DNA from: Solimonas sp040377605
GTDB taxonomy: Bacteria; Pseudomonadota; Gammaproteobacteria; Nevskiales; Nevskiaceae
Direction: 5' to 3'
DNA length: 15,759 nucleotides
Assembly (NCBI GenBank): GCA_040377605.1
Contig: JBEIOK010000054.1
Location: 1 to 15,759, forward strand
Shown here: positions 7,964 to 14,055 of the stretch, one piece after another
Layout: each line of letters begins with the position of its first letter
How positions within the stretch are numbered: the stretch's first letter is position 1
Position numbers and translations under genes: made by a program
Notes under the pieces: generated by a model
What the model saw: only the letters and a program-made list of their open reading frames with translations
The model's database searches: none
Told to the model about the DNA's origin: nothing

Positions 7964-8529
7964 GCCTTGGCGACGGCCTTGTACCGGGGGCAGCTGACGA
8001 GGTGATCGTTGACCAGACCCATGGCTTGCAGATACGCGTAGACGATGGTGGTGCCGACGAACTTGAAGCCGCGCTTGAGCAGATCCTTGCTGAGGCGGTC
8101 CGACAGTTCCGTGCGCGGCGGCACGTCCTTCATCGACTTCACCTGGTTGTCGAGCGGCTGGTTGCCGACGAAGCCCCACAGGTAGGCGTCGAAGCTGCCG
8201 AACTCCTTTTGGATCTTGAGAAACGCCTGTGCATTGGTGCGCGCCGACCAGACCTTGAGGCGATTGCGGACGATGCCCGGGTCCAGCATCAGCTTTTCCA
8301 GTTTCTCGTCGGAGTATCGCGCGACCTTTGCCGGGTCGAAGTCCGCGAACGCCTTCCGGTAGCCCGCCCGCTTTTCCAGAATCGTGCGCCACGACAGTCC
8401 GGCCTGGGCGCCTTCGAGAATCAGGAACTCGAACAGCACGCGGTCATCATGCTGCGGCACGCCCCATTCGGTGTCGTGATAGGCGCGGTACTCGGGCGTG
8501 CTCAGGCACCAGGGGCAGGGTTCGGACAT
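7960..8529 (-). CDS. tag: DNA-3-methyladenine glycosylase I
   Basis: Base-excision repair enzyme that removes N3-methyladenine from alkylated DNA in the cytoplasm. The 189-aa product has normal family length and aligns end to end with E. coli Tag by eye. CPWC at the N-terminus and YRAYHDTEWGVP hold zinc ligands C5 and H18, and VNDHLVSC near the end holds H176 and C180. The LEGAQAGLSW segment carries the active-site Glu, and RGFKFVGTT is strongly conserved. The ATG at 8529 is chosen because the protein then begins at the usual position before the first Cys; no strong Shine-Dalgarno is seen. An 86-bp gap separates it from the dihydroorotase gene upstream, holding a C/T-G/A-rich tract (8546-8577). 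Its 3' end overlaps the dmeF promoter. Confidence 0.95.
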   Translation of the reverse strand: MSEPCPWCLSTPEYRAYHDTEWGVPQHDDRVLFEFLILEGAQAGLSWRTILEKRAGYRKAFADFDPAKVARYSDEKLEKLMLDPGIVRNRLKVWSARTNAQAFLKIQKEFGSFDAYLWGFVGNQPLDNQVKSMKDVPPRTELSDRLSKDLLKRGFKFVGTTIVYAYLQAMGLVNDHLVSCPRYKAVAKA

Positions 8530-8615
8530 GGCATCACTCTTTGTTCTCCCTCTCTCCTCAACGAGGGGGGGGAGGGAATGCATGCTGCAGGATCGCTCCT
8601 GACAACAGCCGTCAG

Positions 8616-9947
8616 TTAGCTGAAGCGAATGCGCTGACCCTTGGGCCCGCCGACCGGCTGGCCGTTCTCCGCCGCCAGTTCGCCGTTGACGAACACCGCG
8701 CGGATCGCGGCGGGGAAGGTGCAGCCTTCCACCGGCGACCAGCCGCAGTGATAGAGCACGTCTTCCTGGCGAACGGTGGTCTTGCCCTGCGGGTCGACGA
8801 TGACGAGGTCGGCCCAGTAGCCCTCGCGGAGGTAGCCGCGGTCGCGGATGCCGAAGCGGTCGGCCACGGCGTGACTGGTCTTGTTGACGACGGTGCGCAG
8901 GTTCAGCTCGCCCTGCTTGACCATGTCGATCAGCATCAGCAGCGAGTGCTGTACCAGCGGCAGGCCGGACGGTGCCTTGAAGTAGGGGTTGTTCTTCTCG
9001 TCACGGGTATGGGGTGCGTGATCGGTGGCGATGACGTCGATGCGGTCTTCCATCACCGCGCGCACCAGCGCGACGCGGTCGCTCGCCGACTTGATTGCCG
9101 GGTTGCACTTGATCTGGTTGCCGAGCCGCGCGTAATCGCGCTCGTCCATGTACAGGTGGTGCACGCAGGCTTCCACCGTGATCTTCTTGCCCTTGATCGG
9201 CCCCGGCGTGAAGAACGACAGCTCGCGCGCCGTCGTCAGGTGCAGCACATGCAGGTCGGCGTTGTACTTCTTTGCCAGGCCCGTCGCCAGCTCCGTGGAC
9301 TTGTAGCAGGCCTCGACCGAGCGGATGTTGGGATGCTCCCACACCGGCACGTCCTCGCCGTATTTCTCCCGCGCCTTGGCTTCGTTGGCAAGGATCGTCG
9401 GCGTGTCTTCGCAGTGCGTGACCACCATCACCTGCGAGCGCGAGAAGATGCCCTCCAGCGTCTTCGGGTTGTCGACCAGCATGTTGCCGGTGCTCGCGCC
9501 CATGAACACCTTCAGCGCGCAGGCCTCGTCGCGCTTCAAGGCCGCGACCTCGTCGAGGTTGTCGTTGGCGCCGCCGAAGTAGAACGCGTAGTTGCCGAAG
9601 CAGCGGCCCTGCGCCATCGCGTACTTGTCGGCGAGCAGCGCGCGCGTGGTGATGGCCGGCTTGTTGTTGGGCATGTCGAACCAGCTGGTCGTGCCGCCGA
9701 CGATCGCCGCGCGCGACTCTGTGTACAGATCGCCCTTGTGCGTCAGGCCCGGCTCGCGGAAATGGACCTGGTCATCGATCACGCCCGGCAGCAGCCATTG
9801 GCCTCTGGCGTCATAGACTGTCGCGCCGGCCGGAGCCGTGATCTTCGAGGCGATCTTCTCGATGCGGCCGTTGCGGATCAGCAGGTCGCCCGCGATCTCG
9901 TGGCCTTCGTTGATGATGTGGGCGTTGGTGATGAGGAGCGTGGTCAT
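8616..9947 (-). CDS. pyrC: Dihydroorotase-family amidohydrolase
   Basis: A 443-aa cyclic amidohydrolase. The best call is dihydroorotase, which interconverts carbamoyl-aspartate and dihydroorotate in pyrimidine synthesis. Evidence: a metal-dependent TIM-barrel layout with VHFREPG (61-67), DMPNN (91-95), a candidate carboxylated Lys in LKVFMGAST (K146), His ligands in VTHCED (H178) and LHVLHLTTA (H233/H236), and the catalytic-site ATDHAPHT (D309). The substrate-binding Arg and Asn of dihydroorotases are present (R64, N94). The usual HxH is QxH here (Q60-V-H62). From memory, DDQVHFREPG is also found in a dihydroorotase subgroup common in Bacteroidetes. The ATG is at 9947, 30 bp after the cytochrome b561 gene, so co-transcription is possible. 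Another hydantoinase-like activity cannot be excluded. Confidence 0.87.
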   Translation of the reverse strand: MTTLLITNAHIINEGHEIAGDLLIRNGRIEKIASKITAPAGATVYDARGQWLLPGVIDDQVHFREPGLTHKGDLYTESRAAIVGGTTSWFDMPNNKPAITTRALLADKYAMAQGRCFGNYAFYFGGANDNLDEVAALKRDEACALKVFMGASTGNMLVDNPKTLEGIFSRSQVMVVTHCEDTPTILANEAKAREKYGEDVPVWEHPNIRSVEACYKSTELATGLAKKYNADLHVLHLTTARELSFFTPGPIKGKKITVEACVHHLYMDERDYARLGNQIKCNPAIKSASDRVALVRAVMEDRIDVIATDHAPHTRDEKNNPYFKAPSGLPLVQHSLLMLIDMVKQGELNLRTVVNKTSHAVADRFGIRDRGYLREGYWADLVIVDPQGKTTVRQEDVLYHCGWSPVEGCTFPAAIRAVFVNGELAAENGQPVGGPKGQRIRFS

Positions 9948-9977
9948 GGCAGGGTCCGGTGGCGCGGGGCGGGTCGA

Positions 9978-10511
9978 TCAGCGGCCAGGCAGCAGGCGGC
10001 GCAGCGTATCGTCCTTCTGAACATAGTGGTGGAACAGGCCGGCGAGCGCGTGCAGGCCGATCAGCCAGTAGCCGGCGACACCGACGGTTTCGTGGATGTC
10101 TTCCACCTGCTCGGCGAGGGCCTCATTCGGGGGCACCAGCGGCGGCAGGGTCAGGCCGAAGAACGGCACCGGCTTGCCCTCCGCGCTCAGGATGAGCCAG
10201 CCGCCGATTGGCATGCCGATCATCAGCCCGTACAGCGCGAGATGCATCAGCCCCGAGAGCCGGCGCTGCCAGGCGGGCAGCGGCGGCGTGATCGCCGGCA
10301 CGCCGCCGACCCCGCGTGCGATCAGCCTTACCCACACCAGCGCAAAGACCGACAGCCCCAGCATGAAGTGCCAGGTCTTGATCGCGTCGCGCGCATCGCT
10401 GCCGCGCTCAAACAGCACGCGCAGCTCGATGCAGGCGTACACGGCGGCCAGCAACAGCAGCATCAGCCAATGCAGCGAGATGGAGAGTGTGGAGTAGCGG
10501 GCGGCGGTCAT
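9978..10511 (-). CDS. Cytochrome b561 family membrane protein
   Basis: A 177-aa four-helix inner-membrane dihaem b protein of the bacterial CybB type. In E. coli, CybB relays electrons from quinol, including to superoxide. The expected pattern is present: Y-S-x-x-SISLHW at the N-terminus (H14), RDAIKTWHFMLGL (H48), a third helix with LMHLALYG (H90), and IHETVG (H140) with GLHALAGLFHHY (H154, H161/H162) in the last helix. Several of these His residues are the likely haem ligands. The ATG at 10511 gives the normal start; upstream sequence has no clear Shine-Dalgarno. It lies between rsmE (43 bp upstream) and the dihydroorotase gene (30 bp downstream) on the same strand, so the three may form one transcript. 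The electron partner cannot be told from sequence. Confidence 0.92.
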   Translation of the reverse strand: MTAARYSTLSISLHWLMLLLLAAVYACIELRVLFERGSDARDAIKTWHFMLGLSVFALVWVRLIARGVGGVPAITPPLPAWQRRLSGLMHLALYGLMIGMPIGGWLILSAEGKPVPFFGLTLPPLVPPNEALAEQVEDIHETVGVAGYWLIGLHALAGLFHHYVQKDDTLRRLLPGR

Positions 10512-10554
10512 GGTGGGTGGGTCGGTAGGGAGGGGGTCGGGGACCAGCGTCAGA

Positions 10555-11283
10555 TTATTGCCAATCGCCCCACTGGGCTTGCAATGCGGCGAGGGCGGCG
10601 ACCCCCGCGGTTTCCGTGCGCAGCACGCGCGGCCCCATGCGGATGCCGACGAAGCCGGCGCGGCGCGCGGCGTCGAGTTCGTCTGGGCTCAGACCGCCTT
10701 CCGGGCCGACCAGCAACGTGACCGGGCCCGCCGGCGCCGGCATCTCGCGCAAACTGTGGCGGCCCTCCGGGTCCAGCGTGAGCCCGGTGCCCCGTGCGCC
10801 CGCGTCATTCAGCCAGCCGGGCAGGGGCTGCACGGGCAGCAGGTCCGGCACGCGTGTGCGCCCGGATTGCTCGCAGGCGCTGACGATCACGCCCAGCCAG
10901 TGCTCCAGCTTCTTGTCCCAGCGCTCGGCGTCCAGGCGCACCACGCTGCGCACCGACAACAGCGGCTGAATGCGGGTGATGCCCAACTCCACGGCCTTCT
11001 GGATCGTGTAATCCATGCGGTCGCCTTTCGACACGCACTGCGCCAGCGTCAGGTCCAGCGGCGACTCGCGGTGGGCGGCGTACGGCTCGCCAACGCGGGC
11101 GGTGGCATTCTTCTTCGCCACCTGCGTCAGCACGGCCTCGAACTCGCCGCCTTGGCCGTTGAAAACAATGAAGTTCTCGCCCACCTGCATGCGCAGGACC
11201 TGCACCAGATGGCGGAAGGCAGTGTCCGGCAGCACGAGCTCGAGCCCGGAAGACAGCGGCTGCGGCAGATAGAGGCGGGTCAT
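10555..11283 (-). CDS. rsmE: 16S rRNA (uracil-1498-N3)-methyltransferase
   Basis: Cytoplasmic SPOUT-class enzyme that uses S-adenosylmethionine to methylate U1498 of 16S rRNA. The 242-aa product has the N-terminal PUA-like domain (MTRLYLPQ start, FRHLVQVLRM, FNGQGGEFEA). The C-terminal knotted domain contains QCVSKGDRMDYTIQKAVELG, LLVGPEGGLSPDE (VGPEGG near 192-197) and LRTETA (about 221-226), all hallmark motifs. The frame stays open further upstream, but the family start at MTRLYLP (ATG 11283) is clear and gives normal length. It is divergent from the ECF sigma gene, with 185 bp between the two starts. Confidence 0.96.
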   Translation of the reverse strand: MTRLYLPQPLSSGLELVLPDTAFRHLVQVLRMQVGENFIVFNGQGGEFEAVLTQVAKKNATARVGEPYAAHRESPLDLTLAQCVSKGDRMDYTIQKAVELGITRIQPLLSVRSVVRLDAERWDKKLEHWLGVIVSACEQSGRTRVPDLLPVQPLPGWLNDAGARGTGLTLDPEGRHSLREMPAPAGPVTLLVGPEGGLSPDELDAARRAGFVGIRMGPRVLRTETAGVAALAALQAQWGDWQ

Positions 11284-11327
11284 GCGCCCATTGTCCGGCC
11301 CGCCCGGGCGGGAATCCAGCCCGCGCC

Positions 11328-11368
11328 GGGCAGGGGGGCTCAGCTTTTCATTGCCGATTCCGTCCTTA
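11328..11368 (+). promoter_or_regulatory. Candidate ECF-sigma promoter of the sigma/fecR operon (shared 41-bp element, copy 1)
   Basis: GCTCAG (11338-11343), 17 nt, then CGTCCT (11361-11366). The 41-bp block matches 13956-13996 upstream of the TonB receptor without gaps at 31 of 41 positions; TTTCA and TTCCGTCCT are also identical. CGTC-type -10 boxes are typical of ECF sigma factors. It lies about 100 nt before the sigma ATG. The rest of the 185-bp intergenic leader holds a hairpin, GGAGCC/GGCTCC (11376-11381 and 11391-11396), and a GTC-TTCG-GAC tetraloop near 11427-11436, both of unknown role. Confidence 0.6.
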
Positions 11369-11468
11369 TCACGATGGAGCCTCCCTGCAGGGCTCCGTGG
11401 TTTGCCCCGGGAAAACACCGGGCTTAGTCTTCGGACGCGGCTGCCTTCGGGTGGCGGGAGAGAGCACG

Positions 11469-12035
11469 ATGACACAACAGGCACCGGCCCCGGGATCGAG
11501 CCAGGTGACGCTGGCCGACTTCGGCGAGGACGAGGCCAGCCGCTGGGAAAACCTGATGCGGCGGTTCGACCGGCCGCTGCGCGGGTACTTTGCTAGCCGC
11601 ATCCGCAACCCCTCCGACATCGACGACCTCGTGCAGGAAGTCTTCGTCCAGTTGCTGCGGCGGGCCAGCGGCGGGCCGATCGAGCATGTGCAGCAGTACC
11701 TGTTCCAGGTGGCGTCCAGCGTGCTGTGCGACCAGGGCCGGTACATGAAGTCCCGCCGCTTTGATGCGCACGAAAGCTATGAAGAAGACGTGCACGCGGT
11801 GGCCACCGAGATTTCGCTGGAGCGCATCGTCATCGGCGAGGAAACCCTGCGCCGCATGAACGAGGCCCTGCAGCAACTGCCGGAACGCACGCGCGACATC
11901 TTCTTCCTGCGCGCCATCCAGCAGCGCAAGCACGAGGAAGTGGCGAGCCTGCTCGGCATCTCCACCCGCATCGTGCACAAGCACATGGCGCGTGCATTGA
12001 CGCACCTGCATGCATTCATGACCGAGCTGGCCTAA
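11469..12035 (+). CDS. FecI-like ECF RNA polymerase sigma factor
   Basis: A 188-aa sigma-70 family factor of the extracytoplasmic-function type. Region 2 (about 25-97) includes YFASRIRNPSDIDDLVQEVFVQLL, of which DIDDLVQEVF (50-59) is the core-binding hallmark. Region 4 (about 127-182) includes LQQLPERTRDIFFLRAI and the helix-turn-helix VASLLGISTRIVHKHMARAL. This matches the FecI subgroup that works with FecR and a TonB receptor. GGAG lies 8 nt before the ATG at 11469, which settles the start against an upstream in-frame GTG/ATG extension. fecR begins 10 nt after the stop, so the two form an operon. The factor probably transcribes its own operon and the receptor from the shared promoter element. 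Confidence 0.94.
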   Translation: MTQQAPAPGSSQVTLADFGEDEASRWENLMRRFDRPLRGYFASRIRNPSDIDDLVQEVFVQLLRRASGGPIEHVQQYLFQVASSVLCDQGRYMKSRRFDAHESYEEDVHAVATEISLERIVIGEETLRRMNEALQQLPERTRDIFFLRAIQQRKHEEVASLLGISTRIVHKHMARALTHLHAFMTELA

Positions 12036-12045
12036 GAAGAACGAA

Positions 12046-13143
12046 GTGAAGAAACTCGACCCCGCCCCGCTCATCGACCTGATCCAGGCCGAACCCGATC
12101 CGCAGGCCCAGGCCGCGCTGTGGAGCGACGCCCTGCGCGACGGCGATGCCGCGCCCGAGTTGCGCCGCGCCTTCGACTACTGGCGTGCCGCCAAACCCGA
12201 GCACGCGCTGGCCTTCGACGCGATCGACCGCACGCACCGCCTGTTCCGCGCCGCCGGCAACGCGCATGCTCCGTTCGCGGTGGAAGCCGAGATCCTCGCG
12301 CGCCTGCAGGCCCGCAAGCGCCACCGCCGCCAGGCCGTCTACGGCATCGCCGCCAGCCTCGTCGCCATCGTCGTCACCGGCTACGCCATCACCGGCGGCT
12401 CCTGGTCCGAACTGCAGTACCTGAAGGACCGCGCGCGGTACGCGCTGCAGGGCGATGCGCTGTATCGCACGGCGGTGGGCGAGCGGCTCGTGGTCGCGCT
12501 CAATGACGGGTCCGTGCTCACGCTCAACACTGACAGCCGCGCCGTCGTGCAGTACCGCGACGCCACGCGCGGCGTGATGCTGGAAAAGGGCCAGGCCCTG
12601 TTCGAGGTTGCCAAGGACCCGGCGCATCCGTTCATCGTCACCGCCGGGGATCGCAAGGTGACGGCCCTGGGCACGGCGTTTGACGTGCGAGTTTCCGACG
12701 AGCGCCTGCAGGTCACGCTGGTGGAAGGCCGCGTCGCCGTCGAGCCGGTGCTGGACACCGCATCCTCCGACGCCGCGCAGCGTGCCGAGCTGGCCCCCGG
12801 TGAACAGTTCATTCTGGCTAGCAATGCTAAGACCGGCACCGTGATCCAATCCGAGCCGCTGGTCCGCAAAGCGGACACCAAGCGCACCATCAGCTGGCGC
12901 GACGGCCAGATCATCTTCGCCAACGACCCGCTGCAGGACGCTGTCGCGGAGATCAACCGCTACGCCAAGCGCCGCGTTGTCCTCACCGACCCCCGCCTCG
13001 GCGACCTGCGCGTCAGCGGCGCGTTCAACACCAACAACACGCTGGTGTTCGTCAACATGCTCACGCTGCACTTCCCGATCCGCATCGTGGAGAGCAGCGA
13101 GGAGCAGATCGTGCTGGCTCAGAAGGCTGATTCGAACTCCTGA
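12046..13143 (+). CDS. FecR-like inner-membrane anti-sigma/sigma regulator
   Basis: A 365-aa single-pass membrane protein that relays the receptor signal across the periplasm to the ECF sigma factor. The cytoplasmic N-terminal domain (1-95) carries the conserved LWSDAL and FDYWRAAKPEHALAFDAI segments with Trp26 and Trp46. One membrane helix is at about 97-117. The periplasmic FecR domain (about 141-235) includes TAVGERLVVALNDGSVLTLN, FEVAKDPAHPFIV and ALGTAFDVR. A C-terminal secretin/STN-like domain (about 285-360) includes IIFANDPLQDAVAEINRY. The start is GTG at 12046; ATG alternatives are not near. An AAGAAG-like site precedes it, and coupling to sigma is likely given the 10-nt gap. It ends 146 bp before the convergent higA. 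Confidence 0.94.
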   Translation: MKKLDPAPLIDLIQAEPDPQAQAALWSDALRDGDAAPELRRAFDYWRAAKPEHALAFDAIDRTHRLFRAAGNAHAPFAVEAEILARLQARKRHRRQAVYGIAASLVAIVVTGYAITGGSWSELQYLKDRARYALQGDALYRTAVGERLVVALNDGSVLTLNTDSRAVVQYRDATRGVMLEKGQALFEVAKDPAHPFIVTAGDRKVTALGTAFDVRVSDERLQVTLVEGRVAVEPVLDTASSDAAQRAELAPGEQFILASNAKTGTVIQSEPLVRKADTKRTISWRDGQIIFANDPLQDAVAEINRYAKRRVVLTDPRLGDLRVSGAFNTNNTLVFVNMLTLHFPIRIVESSEEQIVLAQKADSNS

Positions 13144-13170
13144 GCTGAATCCGCGCGCCCCGGCTCACGC

Positions 13171-13240
13171 CGTCATCCTGAGCCCCGGCTTGTCATCCTG
13201 AGCCCTTCGACAGGCTCAGGACAGGCTGCGCGAAGGATCT
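13171..13240. repeat. Intergenic repeat cluster (CATCCTGAG-type element) with hairpin
   Basis: GTCATCCTGAGCCC occurs twice, at 13172-13185 and 13192-13205 (20-bp period). The second copy forms a perfect 8-bp hairpin: CCTGAGCC (13197-13204) with GGCTCAGG (13213-13220). The block closes with GCGAAGGATCT, so ATCCT and AGGAT are inverted at the ends. This resembles, from memory, a short palindromic repeat widespread between bacterial genes. It lies between the convergent fecR and higA and may end transcription from both sides, although no T run follows. Confidence 0.7.
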
Positions 13241-13289
13241 AGCCGCGTCGAGCGCCGCAGTCAGAATCAGACCCCGACGACGGCAATGC

Positions 13290-13583
13290 TCAAGCCGCCG
13301 TCAACCGAACTTTCTCCACCGCGCCGAGATCGACATGCTGCCTCGCTTGCCAGAGGTCATAGTTGTACTGCATGGCAAGCCAGCTTTCCGGCGTGCGGCC
13401 CAGTGCCTTGGAGAGGCGAAGCGCCATCTCCGGGCTGATCCCGCTGGTGCCGGTCAGGATGCGGTTCAGCGTCGACGGCGCAACGCCCAGCTTGATTGCA
13501 AGCTCGCGCCCGCTGATCTCATTGGGTTCCAGGTATACGGCGGTAATGAACTCGCCGGGGTGGGGGGGATTGTGCATGGCCAT
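13290..13583 (-). CDS. higA: HigA-family antitoxin
   Basis: A 97-aa helix-turn-helix antitoxin that neutralises HigB and represses the operon. HPGEFITAVYLEP near the start, then the XRE-type helix-turn-helix (about 25-47: SGRELAIKLGVAPSTLNRIL) and the family segment PEMALRLSKALGRTPESWLAMQ are all typical. The ATG at 13583 shares its A with the TGA stop of higB (TGATG), and GAGG lies about 10 nt upstream, so translation is coupled. A second ATG at 13577 is possible and would give MHNPPHPGE. The gene order toxin then antitoxin is the usual one for HigBA. It is convergent with fecR. Confidence 0.93.
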   Translation of the reverse strand: MAMHNPPHPGEFITAVYLEPNEISGRELAIKLGVAPSTLNRILTGTSGISPEMALRLSKALGRTPESWLAMQYNYDLWQARQHVDLGAVEKVRLTAA

Positions 13584-13861
13584 CAGTGGTAGTCCTCGTA
13601 GTCCAGAACGTGGGCGTCGCTGTCCTGAAATTCAAATGTCATCCGCCAGTTGCCGTTGACCCAAACCGACCATCGGCCGCGATCCGCTCCTTTCAATGGA
13701 TGCAGCCTGAAGCCGGGGATGTTCATGTCCTCAATGACGCGGGCGGTGTCCAGGCCGGCCAGCAGCATGCGCAGACGCTTGGAGTGCGCCGGCTGAATTC
13801 CGGAAGCGCTTCCCGTCTCGAAGAAGCGCTTCAAGCCTTTGTGCCGGAAGGACTTGATCAT
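13583..13861 (-). CDS. higB: HigB/GraT-family toxin (RelE superfamily)
   Basis: A 92-aa toxin of the RelE/HigB fold; members cut mRNA on the ribosome. The start MIKSFRHKGLKRFFETG and the C-terminal block WSVWVNGNWRMTFEF, DAHVLDYEDYH match the family end to end, including the conserved Arg73 and the terminal His92. Length is normal and the frame is intact, so the module is probably functional. The frame is open further upstream, but the family start fits the ATG at 13861. No Shine-Dalgarno precedes it, and the promoter predicts transcription start only a base or two upstream, so the mRNA is likely leaderless. Confidence 0.92.
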   Translation of the reverse strand: MIKSFRHKGLKRFFETGSASGIQPAHSKRLRMLLAGLDTARVIEDMNIPGFRLHPLKGADRGRWSVWVNGNWRMTFEFQDSDAHVLDYEDYH

Positions 13862-13868
13862 AAGGGGA

Positions 13869-13897
13869 ATTGTATCGTGTTGCGCACCGCGCAACAA
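13869..13897 (-). promoter_or_regulatory. higBA promoter with palindromic operator in the spacer
   Basis: Read on the minus strand: -35 TTGTTG (13897-13892), a 17-bp spacer, and -10 TACAAT (13874-13869). The inverted repeat GTTGCGC-ACC-GCGCAAC (13879-13895) lies between the boxes and overlaps the -35. A HigA dimer bound there would block RNA polymerase, as known for HigA autorepression. The predicted start is near 13862. Confidence 0.72.
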
Positions 13898-13899
13898 TA

Positions 13900-13925
13900 G
13901 GGGCGTTTGAGGAACTTTACGCCCC
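13900..13925. other. Inverted repeat in the higB/receptor divergent region
   Basis: Perfect 7-bp arms GGGGCGT (13900-13906) and ACGCCCC (13919-13925) with a 12-nt loop lie directly behind the higBA -35 box and upstream of the receptor promoter element. This could be a regulator site or a hairpin that insulates the two divergent units. No regulator can be named. Confidence 0.35.
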
Positions 13926-13955
13926 AAGAGCGTAACGTCACCGGTTATCAAGTTC

Positions 13956-13996
13956 GGGTAAGGGTGCTCAGACTTTCACTCGCGTTTCCGTCCTAA
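13956..13996 (+). promoter_or_regulatory. Candidate ECF-sigma promoter of the TonB receptor (shared 41-bp element, copy 2)
   Basis: GCTCAG (13966-13971), 17 nt, then CGTCCT (13989-13994). It matches 11328-11368 upstream of the sigma operon without gaps at 31 of 41 positions, with the two boxes and their spacing identical. It lies about 60 nt before the receptor ATG. The likely reader is the ECF sigma factor encoded at 11469-12035. Confidence 0.62.
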
Positions 13997-14055
13997 CAGT
14001 TGGGCAAAGCCGCAATCGACAAAAGCGGTCCGCGCAAACGTTCAGGAGAGAGCCG

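Noticed and set aside
8546..8577. Terminator between the dihydroorotase gene and tag
   Set aside because: Pairing of the C/T- and G/A-rich arms depends on G-U pairs on the wrong strand, and no T run follows.
8328..10721. A 797-codon plus-strand open frame opposite tag, pyrC, cytochrome b561 and the rsmE end
   Set aside because: It spans four recognisable genes on the other strand, and its translation shows no family motif.
12016..13071. A 351-codon minus-strand open frame opposite fecR
   Set aside because: The plus strand encodes a clear FecR with all domains; this is its shadow.
13911..13934. GGAAC-N15-CGTA as an ECF promoter for the receptor
   Set aside because: It has no counterpart at the sigma operon, whereas GCTCAG-N17-CGTCCT is present at both.
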